NCBI RefSeq assembly: GCF_035975855.1
Contig: NZ_CP109055.1
Location: 10,540,001 to 10,604,000 of the forward strand
Source: Streptomyces sp. NBC_01304
Lineage (GTDB): Bacteria; Actinomycetota; Actinomycetes; Streptomycetales; Streptomycetaceae
Direction: 5' to 3'
Length of the DNA stretch: 64,000 nt
The first letter of the stretch is position 1; each line of letters begins with the position of its first letter. Below, one piece after another: positions 10,950 to 19,104 of this stretch. Below the pieces are notes generated by a model. It was not told the origin of the DNA, searched no databases, and saw only the letters and a program-made list of their open reading frames with translations. Made by a program: the position numbers and the translations under genes.

Positions 10950-11603
10950 TCAGGCGGTGGCGTAGTCGGCGAGGGCGGGCTCGAGCAGGCCGAAGGCCTC
11001 GGCGGCGTCGGCGGTGATGGTGCGGGCGATCTCGTCGCCCGGGCGGCCCGCCAGCGTGAGGTCCTGGATGCGCTGGAACAGTACGCGGTGGACGGTGGCC
11101 AGCAGTCCAGCGGCGGTCTGGACGGTGATGTCGCCGGATTCGGCTCCGGTGGCCTCGGCGAGGGCCTCGGCGAGGCGGTGCTCGCGCTGGTCGTGCAGCC
11201 CGCGCAGGCAGGCGGTCAGGGTCGGGCTGTCGGCGATCATGCGGGCGAAGTCCGGTCCGGCGAACCCGGCGACCGGGTTCTGGGCCGCGGCGGCGTCCTG
11301 GAAGGCGCGGCGCAGCACGGCGAGGGCCGATTCGCCGGGGCGGCGGGCGGCGACGGCCTCGGCCAGGGAGGCGGCGAACGCCTCCTGGTGGTCCAGGGCC
11401 AAGTCCTCCTTGCGGGCGAAGTAGTTGGTGACCGTCTTCTTCGCGATCCGGGAGGCGATGGCGATCTCGGCGATGGTGGTCCGCTCGAAGCCCTGGGCGA
11501 TGAACAGCCGCGTGGCCTGGTCGGAGATGAGCTGCCGGGTCTCCTGTTTCTTGGATTCCCGCAGGCCGGAGGGTTGCGGGGGCGTTGCAGTGTCGGTAGC
11601 CAT
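10950..11603 (-). CDS. TetR-family transcriptional regulator
   Basis: The 217-residue protein has an N-terminal helix-turn-helix (TTIAEIAIASRIAKKTVTNYFARKEDL) typical of TetR repressors, and a divergent C-terminal ligand domain. It is transcribed away from a small ORF and a VOC-family gene. Palindromes in the intervening 130 bases are probably its operators. It likely represses its own gene and the divergent unit; the ligand is unknown. Confidence 0.88.
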   Translation of the reverse strand: MATDTATPPQPSGLRESKKQETRQLISDQATRLFIAQGFERTTIAEIAIASRIAKKTVTNYFARKEDLALDHQEAFAASLAEAVAARRPGESALAVLRRAFQDAAAAQNPVAGFAGPDFARMIADSPTLTACLRGLHDQREHRLAEALAEATGAESGDITVQTAAGLLATVHRVLFQRIQDLTLAGRPGDEIARTITADAAEAFGLLEPALADYATA

Positions 11604-11662
11604 GAGGGAATCTTACCCTCATGGCATTTTTACGTTGACAGTCGCGCTACTCCTGGTCTAAG

Positions 11663-11688
11663 TTTACGTCCGTCGTAAAAATACGACG
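11663..11688. promoter_or_regulatory. Overlapping palindromes, probable TetR operator
   Basis: Two overlapping inverted repeats are present. TTTACG (11663-11668) pairs with CGTAAA (11674-11679), and CGTCGTA (11671-11677) pairs with TACGACG (11682-11688) across AAAA. They lie between the TetR gene and the divergent genes, which is the expected operator position. Confidence 0.6.
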
Positions 11689-11733
11689 ACGGAATGAAGC
11701 GACATGACGACGACGGACCGACGAGGAGAGTGC

Positions 11734-11937
11734 ATGCCCGACCTTGACCGCACCACGGCCTCCGCCCGCTCGACCGACCACGCCGAACCCCCGACCGGCA
11801 CCGGCGCTGCCGGCCGCGCTCCGCGCCCGGCCCGGCGCCGAGGCGTCGACCTTCGCCACCTCGCGAACGACCGGTCCAAGTCGGGACGGCGCGAACCCCG
11901 GATCTCCCGCAACATCCCCCGCCGCCGCGGCTATTGA
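11734..11937 (+). CDS. Small Arg-rich hypothetical protein
   Basis: This is a 67-codon ORF with a good ribosome site (GAGGAGAG, four bases before ATG), downstream of the palindromic operator and upstream of the VOC gene. The peptide is basic and low in complexity (RAPRPARRRG, NIPRRRGY), and I recognise no family. It could be a real small gene, a leader peptide or chance. Confidence 0.35.
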   Translation: MPDLDRTTASARSTDHAEPPTGTGAAGRAPRPARRRGVDLRHLANDRSKSGRREPRISRNIPRRRGY

Positions 11938-12023
11938 CCGCGCAAGCGCCTCTCGGCCCGCGCACGCGCAACCGTCCACTCGCCACTCGCCAAACAGAGC
12001 TCACCACTCACAGGGAGACCTAC

Positions 12024-12410
12024 TTGAAGATCGCCGCGTCCACCGTCTCGCTCACCGTCGCCGATGTCGCCGCCTCTCAGGCGTTCCTCACCGACCACCT
12101 GGGCTACACCACCCAGGCCGATGCCGACGGCTTCGCGTCCCTCACCCGCAGCGACGCGGTCGACATCGTGCTGCTGGCCCGCGGCACCGAGGTCCTGCCG
12201 CCCGAGCAGCGTGACCAGCAGGCCAGTGGCCTGATCCTGGCCTTCACCCTTGAAGGCGGTCTCGATGACGAGGAGAAGCGGCTGCGCGACGCCGGAGTCG
12301 AGATCACCATGGCGCTGCGCGAGGAACCCTGGGGCGAGCGCCTGTTCCAGATCACCGACCCCAACGGAGTGATCATCCAGTTCGTCGAGTGGACCACGCC
12401 CGCCGCCTGA
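12024..12410 (+). CDS. VOC/glyoxalase-fold protein
   Basis: The 128-residue vicinal-oxygen-chelate protein has the paired beta-alpha-beta pattern. It starts KIAASTVSLTVADVAASQAFLTDHLGY and ends with the family's FQITDPNGVIIQFVEW. The TTG at 12024 is chosen because AGGGAG lies six bases upstream and the fold starts there. Probably co-regulated by the divergent TetR protein. Substrate unknown; the family includes bleomycin-type binding proteins and glyoxalases. Confidence 0.8.
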   Translation: MKIAASTVSLTVADVAASQAFLTDHLGYTTQADADGFASLTRSDAVDIVLLARGTEVLPPEQRDQQASGLILAFTLEGGLDDEEKRLRDAGVEITMALREEPWGERLFQITDPNGVIIQFVEWTTPAA

Positions 12411-12417
12411 CCCGCTT

Positions 12418-12441
12418 GGCCCCCGCCTTCGGGCGGGGGCC
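12418..12441. terminator. Bidirectional terminator with TTCG loop
   Basis: Arms GGCCCCCGCC (12418-12427) and GGCGGGGGCC (12432-12441) are perfect, around a TTCG tetraloop. It sits eight bases after the VOC stop and before the convergent AhpD-like gene. Confidence 0.9.
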
Positions 12442-12480
12442 GGGGGAGTGGCCGGGCGGAGGCCCCCGCCGCAGCTCTGG

Positions 12481-12933
12481 TCACTCGGTGCCGGGGGTCT
12501 TGCGTGTGGTGGTGTTCATCCGGTTCCAGGCGTTGACCGTGAAGATCAGGGCGATCAGCTGGGCCAGTTCCTTCTCGTCGAAGTGCTTCTCCGCCTCGGC
12601 GTAGACGTCGTCCGATACGCCCTGGGGCAGGAGGGTGACGGCCTCGGTCAGCGCCAGCGCCGCCCGCTCCTTGGGGGTGTAGAGACTCGACTCGTGCCAG
12701 GCGCTGAGCTGGTAGATCCGGGCCTCGCTCTCGCCTGCCCGGCGGGCATCGCCCGTGTGGTAATCGATGCAGTACGCACAGGAGTTGACCTGCGAGGTGC
12801 GGATGTTGACCAACTCGACGAGGACCGGGTCGAGGCCGTCACGGGCGGCCGCGTCCAGGGCCAGGACGGCCCGGAAGACCTTCGGGGAGACCTGGGAGAA
12901 GTTCATGCGCTCGGGCACCTGAAAAGTTGTCAT
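12481..12933 (-). CDS. Carboxymuconolactone decarboxylase / AhpD-like protein
   Basis: The 150-residue protein has the AhpD-type active-site pattern CAYCIDYH (Cys52, Cys55, His59), which marks thiol peroxidase-linked members of the carboxymuconolactone decarboxylase family. Length and helical composition fit the family. It is transcribed divergently from a MocR-type regulator 46 bases away, which is its probable controller. A role in alkylhydroperoxide or redox stress is a family-based inference. Confidence 0.88.
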   Translation of the reverse strand: MTTFQVPERMNFSQVSPKVFRAVLALDAAARDGLDPVLVELVNIRTSQVNSCAYCIDYHTGDARRAGESEARIYQLSAWHESSLYTPKERAALALTEAVTLLPQGVSDDVYAEAEKHFDEKELAQLIALIFTVNAWNRMNTTTRKTPGTE

Positions 12934-12979
12934 GCCTCAAACCCTAGGGAGTAAAAGCCCCCAGGTAGGGTGCATTCCC

Positions 12980-14554
12980 ATGGCAGAAACAGGGGTCAAT
13001 TCTTCCGCAGGGGCAGGGGCAGGCAGAGGTGCAGGCGGCGATGTGCCGAACCAAGCCGACACGTCGAGCAGTGCGGCGAGCAACACCGACACCCCGTCGA
13101 CGACCACCGGCGACCAGTCCGGCACAGGCGCCGACCTCCACCTGGACCTCGCCGGACCCGGCAGCAGCAAGGCCCGCCTGATGCGCGCACTGCGCGAAGC
13201 CATCCGCTCAGGCCGCCTCGCCCCCGACACCCGACTGCCTCCGTACCGCACCCTCGCCAACGACCTGGCCATCGCCCGCAATACGGTCGCGGGTGCGTAC
13301 GCCGAACTCGTCGAGGAAGGCTGGCTCACCGCCCGCCAGGGCTCGGGCACCCGTGTCGCCCGCCGCGCCACCCCCCTCGATCCCGGCCAGTCCCGCGGCC
13401 CGGCCCGCCCCACCCGCCACCGCGTCACCCACGACCTGATGCCCACCTCCCCGGACGCCGCGGCCTTCCCCCGCGCCGACTGGGCGGCCTCCGCCCGCCG
13501 CGCCCTGGCCGCCGCCCCGAACGATGCCTTCGGCGTCGGAGACTCCCGCGGCAGGCGGGAGCTGCGCCACGCCCTCACTGAGTACCTGGCCCGCGCCCGC
13601 GGCGTACGCACCGACCCGGACCGCATCATCATCTGTGCCGGATACGCCCACGCCCTGCGCCTGCTCTGCCAAGTCCTGCAAGGACCCATGGCCGTGGAGT
13701 CGTACGGCCTCGCCTTCCACCGCTCCCTGATCGCCGGCGCAGGCCTCGATACCGTCCCGCTGACCGTCGACGCCCACGGCGCCCGTACCGACGAACTCAC
13801 CGCCACCGGCGCCGACTCGGTGCTGCTGACCCCGGCCCACCAATTCCCCACCGGCGGCCCCCTGCACCCCGAACGCCGCACCGCCGTCATCGACTGGGCC
13901 CGCGCCACCGGAGGACTGCTCCTCGAGGACGACTACGACGGCGAGTTCCGCTACGACCGCGAACCGGTCGGCGCGGTTCAGGGCCTGGATCCCGACCGCG
14001 TCGCCTACCTCGGCTCCACCAGCAAGAGCCTCTCCCCGGCCCTGCGCCTCGGCTGGATGGTGCTGCCCGGCCATCTCGCCGACCGCGTCGCCGAGGCCAA
14101 GGGCGAGCGCGAAATGTGGACCGGCGTGGTGGACCAGCTGACCCTCGCCGACTTCATCAACTGCGGTGCCTACGACCGCCACTTGCGCCGCATGCGCAAG
14201 ATCTACCGGCGCCGCCGCGACCACTTGACCGCGACCCTCGCCGAGCGTGCCCCGCACATCGCGGTCACCGGAATCGCCGCGGGCCTGCACGCGGTACTCG
14301 AACTCCCGGAAGGCACCGAGCAGGCGGCCCTGCGTGCGGCCCGCCGTCAGGGCCTGGCCCTGGAAGGCCTGCACCCGTTCCGGCATCCGCACAGCACCTT
14401 GCCGCCCCGCGACGGCTTGGTCATCGGCTACGGCACCCCACCGGAGCACGCCTTCACAGCGGCCCTGGACGCCCTGTGCCTCGCCCTGCCCGATCCGCCA
14501 CAGGACGAACACCCCGAGCCGACCGCTCCCCGCCGACGCCCGCGCCGATCCTGA
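12980..14554 (+). CDS. MocR/PdxR-type regulator (GntR HTH fused to aminotransferase domain)
   Basis: The 524-residue fusion has a Ser/Thr-rich linker first, then a GntR winged helix (LPPYRTLANDLAIARNTVAGAY, LTARQGSGTRV). A fold-type I aminotransferase domain follows, with EDDYDGEFRYD and the PLP lysine in GSTSKSLSP (K349). These proteins sense PLP or an amine adduct and control divergent genes, here the AhpD-like gene. The ATG at 12980 is preferred over one at 12932 because the latter would overlap the neighbour's start codon. Confidence 0.88.
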   Translation: MAETGVNSSAGAGAGRGAGGDVPNQADTSSSAASNTDTPSTTTGDQSGTGADLHLDLAGPGSSKARLMRALREAIRSGRLAPDTRLPPYRTLANDLAIARNTVAGAYAELVEEGWLTARQGSGTRVARRATPLDPGQSRGPARPTRHRVTHDLMPTSPDAAAFPRADWAASARRALAAAPNDAFGVGDSRGRRELRHALTEYLARARGVRTDPDRIIICAGYAHALRLLCQVLQGPMAVESYGLAFHRSLIAGAGLDTVPLTVDAHGARTDELTATGADSVLLTPAHQFPTGGPLHPERRTAVIDWARATGGLLLEDDYDGEFRYDREPVGAVQGLDPDRVAYLGSTSKSLSPALRLGWMVLPGHLADRVAEAKGEREMWTGVVDQLTLADFINCGAYDRHLRRMRKIYRRRRDHLTATLAERAPHIAVTGIAAGLHAVLELPEGTEQAALRAARRQGLALEGLHPFRHPHSTLPPRDGLVIGYGTPPEHAFTAALDALCLALPDPPQDEHPEPTAPRRRPRRS

Positions 14555-14605
14555 CCCCACCGGGCAACGGACCTTGCTGAAGGGCCTGTTCGGTCGCCTG
14601 CTCGC

Positions 14606-15034
14606 TCACGCTTCGATGTGTGCGGCCAGGCCGGCAAGGATCATCGTGCTGCCCTCCTTGGCCTGCTCGCGTGCTTCCGCGGTCGAGTTGGTCTGATCGA
14701 TGGTGACCTTCACGCCGTCCCCGTCCTCCTCGAAGGTGATGGCCATGACCTCGGCGGGCGCGCCCGGCACGTCCATGGTGAGGACGATCCGGCGCCCCTC
14801 CTCGACCTCCAGGAAGGTGCCCGTGAGCGGGAACTCCCCGCCTTCCGGCCCGAGGAGCGTGGACTTCCAGGCGCCACCCGCCCGTACGTCGATCTCCACG
14901 CTGCCCTCGGCCGCACCGAACCAGGCCGGCCACTCCGCCGCAGTCGTGTAGGCCTGCCAGGCGCGGGCGACCGGGGCGTTCATGGTGCGGGAGACGGTGT
15001 AGGGGAAGCCGGTGGTGTGGGTGTTCTCGCTCAT
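14606..15034 (-). CDS. SRPBCC (AHSA1/CalC-like) protein
   Basis: The 142-residue START/SRPBCC-fold protein begins near YTVSRTMNAPVARAWQAYTTAAEWPAWF and contains the GGAWKSTLLGPEGGEF strand pair typical of AHSA1-type members. It ends in an amphipathic C-terminal helix. It is convergent with the MocR gene. A second SRPBCC gene lies across a 350-base divergent region. Ligand unknown. Confidence 0.8.
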   Translation of the reverse strand: MSENTHTTGFPYTVSRTMNAPVARAWQAYTTAAEWPAWFGAAEGSVEIDVRAGGAWKSTLLGPEGGEFPLTGTFLEVEEGRRIVLTMDVPGAPAEVMAITFEEDGDGVKVTIDQTNSTAEAREQAKEGSTMILAGLAAHIEA

Positions 15035-15301
15035 GTCAGGAACCTCTTCCGCGTTGTGGTGGCCCAAGTGGCCGTTGCTGTCGAAGGGTTGACGTGCGCG
15101 GGAGCGGAAGTTCATCGACAGGGGGTGAGTGATCTGGGTCACACGCCGCGATGGCGGATGCGGGGCGGTCCGTGGGTCCCGAGCGACCCGACCGGTGCCT
15201 GATTTCGGCGACGAGAGTGTGGCTGCCGGTCGAAGTGTTGAGTCGGGGAGCTCGCGCGACCAGGGCATGCGCAGGCGGCTTGTGATGCACCGCCCAACGC
15301 A

Positions 15302-15354
15302 GGTGCAACCCCAGGGTTGCACCCGGGTAATGCATGTGCAACTCTTGAGTTGCA
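15302..15354. promoter_or_regulatory. Tandem perfect palindromes TGCAA-N8-TTGCA, probable ArsR operators
   Basis: Site 1 has arms GGTGCAACCC (15302-15311) and GGGTTGCACC (15314-15323). Site 2 has arms TGCAACTC (15337-15344) and GAGTTGCA (15347-15354). Both reduce to TGCAA-N8-TTGCA, and their centres are 33 bases apart (about three helical turns). They lie 29 bases upstream of an SRPBCC gene that overlaps an ArsR gene. Confidence 0.8.
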
Positions 15355-15382
15355 TCGCATGGTGGCAACGAAGGAGCTCCTG

Positions 15383-15829
15383 ATGAATGAGGACCGGATC
15401 GAGCGCGAAACCCTGATTGAGGCGCCATTGGAGCGGGTCTGGTCGCTCGTGGCCCAGCCCGGCTTCTGGGTGGCCGACAAGGCGAGCCTGCCGGGCACCA
15501 TGGCCATAGAGGGGGAGGTGATGGTGGCGAAGAACGCAGAGCACGGTGACTTCCCGGTGCGCGTGGAGAAGGTCGAGCCGCCCGCATATCTGGCATACCG
15601 CTGGACCAGCGCCTTCCCGGGCGAAGAGCTGCGTGAGGACAACAGCACCCTGGTGGAGTTCACGTTGACCCAGGAAGGCGCGCAGACGCGGTTGCGGGTC
15701 GTGGAGAGCGGGTTCGCGGCACTGGCCGGGTCGGACGAACTGCGCAGCCAGAACCTGAAGGACCACACGGGCGGCTGGCCCCTGGAGCTTGACGCGCTCA
15801 AGAGCCGCGCCGAACAGCCGGCACCGTGA
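15383..15829 (+). CDS. SRPBCC-domain protein, first gene of ArsR operon
   Basis: The 148-residue AHSA1-like protein starts MNEDRIERETLIEAPLERVW, with conserved mid-strands (LAYRWTS, STLVEFTL) and the C-terminal helix pattern KDHTGGWPLELDALK. AAGGAG lies six bases before the ATG. Its stop overlaps the GTG of the next gene (GTGA), so the two are translationally coupled. SRPBCC/ArsR pairs are widespread in actinobacteria; the ligand is not known. Confidence 0.85.
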   Translation: MNEDRIERETLIEAPLERVWSLVAQPGFWVADKASLPGTMAIEGEVMVAKNAEHGDFPVRVEKVEPPAYLAYRWTSAFPGEELREDNSTLVEFTLTQEGAQTRLRVVESGFAALAGSDELRSQNLKDHTGGWPLELDALKSRAEQPAP

Positions 15830-16194
15830 CGGACGAGTATCGCGAATCCGGCGAGGCGGTCGACAGCGTCCTGACCGCTCTGGCCGACCCGATGCGACGG
15901 CGACTGCTGGAACTGCTCGCCGCGCAGGGCGAGGCCACTGCGACCACACTCGCCCAGCCGCTTCCTGTCTCCCGTCAGGCAGTGGTGAAACACCTGGGCG
16001 TCCTGGACGCAGCCGGCCTGGTGTCCGCCGGCCGGGTCGGCCGCGAAGTGCGGTACAGGGTGCGCCCCGCGGCACTGGACGCGACGGCGCGGTGGATGGC
16101 CGCACTCGCGACCGACTGGGACCGGCGCCTGGCCAACATCAAACGCATTGCCGAGGCAGCCGAGCGGGATGCGCGCTCAACTCGATCCGACTGA
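15826..16194 (+). CDS. ArsR-family transcriptional regulator
   Basis: The 122-residue winged-helix protein (DPMRRRLLELLAAQGEATATTLAQ, then VSRQAVVKHLGVLDAAGLV) carries no obvious metal-binding cysteines, unlike classical ArsR. The GTG start overlaps the preceding stop. The tandem TGCAA-N8-TTGCA sites upstream of the operon are its expected binding sites, giving autoregulation. Confidence 0.88.
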   Translation: MTDEYRESGEAVDSVLTALADPMRRRLLELLAAQGEATATTLAQPLPVSRQAVVKHLGVLDAAGLVSAGRVGREVRYRVRPAALDATARWMAALATDWDRRLANIKRIAEAAERDARSTRSD

Positions 16195-16207
16195 AAGGCA
16201 GAAGGCC

Positions 16208-16684
16208 ATGGACACGACAGCACTCCGCAGCGCCTACGACAGGCTGCTCGACGCGGCGGCCCTCCCTGGCCTCGGCGACCCCGACGACGGCGGATGGAAC
16301 GCCGATCAGATCCTGGCCCATGTCCTCAGCGTGGATGCCGCAACCGCATCGGTCGCACTCGGCGTCGTCTCAGGCGCGCGCCCCACCTTCGACAACCGCA
16401 TCTGCCTCGACGCCTGGAACCTCGACCGGATCATCGCCGAGCACTCGGGCAGGGCGCACCTCATCGAGCACGTGCGGAGCCAGGCCGCCGTTCTGTGCGG
16501 TGTCGCCGACCAGCTCCACGAGACGGCCGCCTCGACTTTGGTGCCGGCGTTCCTGATGTCCAACGACGCACTTGTCCTGGACCAGCCGATCCCGCTCGCG
16601 AGCCTCATCGACGGCCTCGCCGAGAACCACGTCCCGGTGCATACCCAACAGCTCCTCGACCTCCGCGTCGTCGTTCCGAGCTGA
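16208..16684 (+). CDS. DinB-like four-helix protein, hypothetical
   Basis: The 158-residue helical protein has WNADQILAHVLSVDAATASVALGV near the start, similar to the DinB/maleylpyruvate isomerase helical-bundle superfamily. AGAAGG precedes the ATG, and the gene follows ArsR by 13 bases, so it is probably third in that operon. Activity unknown; these bundles often bind a metal and a thiol. Confidence 0.6.
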   Translation: MDTTALRSAYDRLLDAAALPGLGDPDDGGWNADQILAHVLSVDAATASVALGVVSGARPTFDNRICLDAWNLDRIIAEHSGRAHLIEHVRSQAAVLCGVADQLHETAASTLVPAFLMSNDALVLDQPIPLASLIDGLAENHVPVHTQQLLDLRVVVPS

Positions 16685-16796
16685 GACCCGGACAGCGCAC
16701 TCACCGACCACTGATGTCGGGCCCCTCGACTCCAAGATCAATTGTCAGTGGTGGATGGGAAGATGGAGGCATCAAGTCGGAAGAGGGGGAGCACTC

Positions 16797-17837
16797 ATGT
16801 CCGGAAACCAGAATTACATCAATCACGTTGCGCTTGTCCTGGATGCCAGTTCGTCCATGTCGCACCTGAGCGGCAAGGTCGTCGATGTCGCCGACCAGCA
16901 GATTGCCTATCTGGCCCGCCGCTCGCAGGAACTGGACCAGGAAACCCGCGTCACGGTTTATGTCTTCGCGGACAAGGTGGAGTGCGTCATCTACGACAAG
17001 GACGTGCTGCGCATGCCGTCCCTGAAGCAGCTGTACCGGGTCGGTGGAATGACGGCGCTGCTGGCGGCCACGCTCAAGTCGCAGCGGGAGCTGGCGCAGA
17101 CGGCCCAACTCTACGGAGACCACAGCTTCCTGACGTTCGTGCTGACCGACGGCCAGGAGAACGCGAGCCATCGCTGCCCGGACGCCCCGGCCAGGAATAC
17201 GGGTGAACTGGTGCAGGCCGTGGCCCAGTTGACCGAGACGCAGCAGGACAACTGGACGCTGGCCGTCCTGGTGCCGGACCAGATGGGCAAGCGCGAGGCC
17301 ATGCAGTGCGGCTTCCCGAAGGACAACATCGCCATCTGGGATGCCACGAGCACACAGGGCCTGGAGGAGGCCGGGCAGGTCATCCAGGAGGCAACCGAGA
17401 AATTCATGGTCGGCCGCACCAAGGGCATCAGGGGATCCCGGGCGGTGTTTTCCGCCGGTGCCGAGGCGGTCAACAAGGAGACGATAAAGGCGGCCGGCCT
17501 CACCCCGGCCGATCCGACGGCTTATGAGTTGCTCGCGGTGTCCCGCGAAGCGACGATCCGGAATTGGGTCGTCGAATGCGGACACACTTTCCGCACAGGT
17601 TGTGCGTTCTATCAGCTGAGCAAGTCGGAGAAAGTCCAGGCGCGCAAGCAGATCGCGGTACTGGAGAAGAAGACGGACCGGGTGTACACGGGGCCGGAGG
17701 CCCGCGCCCTGCTCGGCCTTCCGGACCAGGAAGTGCGCGTCAAGCCGGACCACAACGACGACTTCACCATCTTTGTGCAGAGCACCAGCGTGAACCGCAA
17801 GCTGATACCGAACACACGCCTGCTGTTCATGGTCTGA
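16797..17837 (+). CDS. von Willebrand factor A domain protein
   Basis: The 346-residue protein has an N-terminal vWA domain with the metal-ion-dependent adhesion motif DASSS (residues 16-20) and LTDGQEN further on. A separate C-terminal region of about 130 residues (from YELLAVSREATIRNWVV) lacks any family I can name. GAGGGGGAG lies just before the ATG. There is no signal peptide, so it is probably cytoplasmic. Role unknown; vWA proteins usually assemble metal-dependent complexes. Confidence 0.8.
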   Translation: MSGNQNYINHVALVLDASSSMSHLSGKVVDVADQQIAYLARRSQELDQETRVTVYVFADKVECVIYDKDVLRMPSLKQLYRVGGMTALLAATLKSQRELAQTAQLYGDHSFLTFVLTDGQENASHRCPDAPARNTGELVQAVAQLTETQQDNWTLAVLVPDQMGKREAMQCGFPKDNIAIWDATSTQGLEEAGQVIQEATEKFMVGRTKGIRGSRAVFSAGAEAVNKETIKAAGLTPADPTAYELLAVSREATIRNWVVECGHTFRTGCAFYQLSKSEKVQARKQIAVLEKKTDRVYTGPEARALLGLPDQEVRVKPDHNDDFTIFVQSTSVNRKLIPNTRLLFMV

Positions 17838-17888
17838 CGCCCAATCGGAACCGCCTATGCAGAACCGCCTGATCGGAATCGCTTGATC

Positions 17889-17915
17889 AGCCCCGCCGGT
17901 CGGACCGGCGGGGCT
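17889..17915. terminator. Strong bidirectional terminator
   Basis: A 13-base arm (17889-17901) and its perfect complement (17903-17915) are separated by one base. The stem lies between the convergent vWA and sigma-factor genes. Confidence 0.85.
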
Positions 17916-17952
17916 CCCGACGTGGCCCCGCTGTCGTGCGAGCGCCGCGTGT

Positions 17953-18933
17953 TCAGACGCGCGCCGCCGGGTCGGCTCCGTCCGCCCGTCCGCGTTCGGT
18001 CCACGGACGGAGCTTCTCCGGATTGCGTACCGCCCAGATATGGGCGATGCGGCCGTCGGCGAGGCCGAACGCCGCCACGGTCACGGTGACGCCGGTGTGC
18101 TGGGCGACAAGTCCCGGCCGGCCGTTGACCGTTCGCTCGAGAAGGGTCAGACCGGGGGCCTTGTCGGCGATATGGATCAGGTACTGGGCGATGCGCTCGC
18201 TGCCCTCCACGGGGCGCAGGACGGCGCCGGCCAGTCCACCACCGTCGGCGGTCATCGTGGCGTCGGGGTCGAGGAGGCCGACAAGGCTCTTGATGTCCTT
18301 CGCCTCCCACGCTTCCTTGAAGTCGCGCACCAGATCGGCCTGCCCGGCCGTCGCAGCCGTAAGGGCTCGTGCGGCTCCGATGCGCCGGCGGGCGGAGGTG
18401 GCCAGTTGACGACAGGCGGCAGGCGTCCGACCGACGATCGAGGCGATCTCAGCAAAGGGGTACCGGAAGACGTCGTGCAGGACGAACGCCACACGTTCCG
18501 CCGGTGTCATCGTCTCCAGCACTACGAGGAAGGCCATGTTCACCGACTCGTCCAGGGTGATCAGGTCGGCGGGGTCGGCCGGCCCGCCGCTGCCGTCGGT
18601 CGCGTGTCCGTCGGTCCACTGCGCACGATCGGGCAGCGGCTCGGGTATCCACGCGCCGACGTAGCGCTCGCGCCGCAGTCGCGCGGAGCCGAGCACGTCC
18701 AGGCAGATACGCCCGGCCACGGTCGTGAACCAGGCACCGGGCGAAGCGATCGCCTCCCGCTGCGGCTCCGACAGCGCGTACCAGCGGGCGTACGTCTCCT
18801 GGACGGCATCCTCGGCCTCGGCCGGCGAACCGAGCAGCCGATAGGCGAGATTGATGAGGCGCCGCCGCTCTGCGACGACCGCGCCGGCGCCGGGCTCGGA
18901 CCGATCCTCCACCGACTCGGACACCGTGCTCAT
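17953..18933 (-). CDS. ECF41-type RNA polymerase sigma factor with SnoaL-like C-terminal domain
   Basis: The 326-residue protein has a sigma region 2 (LINLAYRLLGSPAEAEDAVQETYARW), then WFTTVAGRICLDVLGSARLRRERYVG. Sigma region 4 follows (FRYPFAEIASIVGRTPAACRQLATSARRRI). The C-terminal SnoaL/NTF2-like extension, including GRIAHIWAVRNPEKL, is typical of the SigJ/ECF41 group and modulates its activity. ECF41 factors usually drive a neighbouring gene from a TGTCACA-N16-CGTC promoter. A close match stands in front of the divergent membrane protein. Confidence 0.93.
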   Translation of the reverse strand: MSTVSESVEDRSEPGAGAVVAERRRLINLAYRLLGSPAEAEDAVQETYARWYALSEPQREAIASPGAWFTTVAGRICLDVLGSARLRRERYVGAWIPEPLPDRAQWTDGHATDGSGGPADPADLITLDESVNMAFLVVLETMTPAERVAFVLHDVFRYPFAEIASIVGRTPAACRQLATSARRRIGAARALTAATAGQADLVRDFKEAWEAKDIKSLVGLLDPDATMTADGGGLAGAVLRPVEGSERIAQYLIHIADKAPGLTLLERTVNGRPGLVAQHTGVTVTVAAFGLADGRIAHIWAVRNPEKLRPWTERGRADGADPAARV

Positions 18934-19023
18934 CTTCGCGATCGCCCCCCTGGTCCTTCTTGTTCGCTCCGCACCTGCTTCCCCGGGCGAAGCACCGCAC
19001 CGGACGGTGCGATCGGCGCGGCA

Positions 19024-19050
19024 CCTCACATTTCGCGGGCCCATGTCGTC
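19024..19050 (+). promoter_or_regulatory. Candidate ECF41 promoter
   Basis: CCTCACA (19024-19030), 16 bases, then CGTC (19047-19050) compares with the published ECF41 consensus TGTCACA-N16-CGTC: five of seven in the -35 and a full -10 at exact spacing. It lies 55 bases before the ATG of the divergent membrane protein. Confidence 0.65.
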
Positions 19051-19104
19051 AAGCCATCGAGACCGTACCGATCTTCGCCGCGAGGCAGGACAGGGGACCA
19101 CATC

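Noticed and set aside
15035..16105. Long minus-strand extension upstream of the SRPBCC gene
   Set aside because: It is antisense to the second SRPBCC and ArsR genes. The ATG at 15034 begins the recognisable domain.
18040..19104. Plus-strand open frame antisense to the sigma factor, reading into the membrane protein
   Set aside because: The opposite strand carries complete sigma regions 2 and 4. The real gene starts at the ATG at 19105 with a ribosome site.
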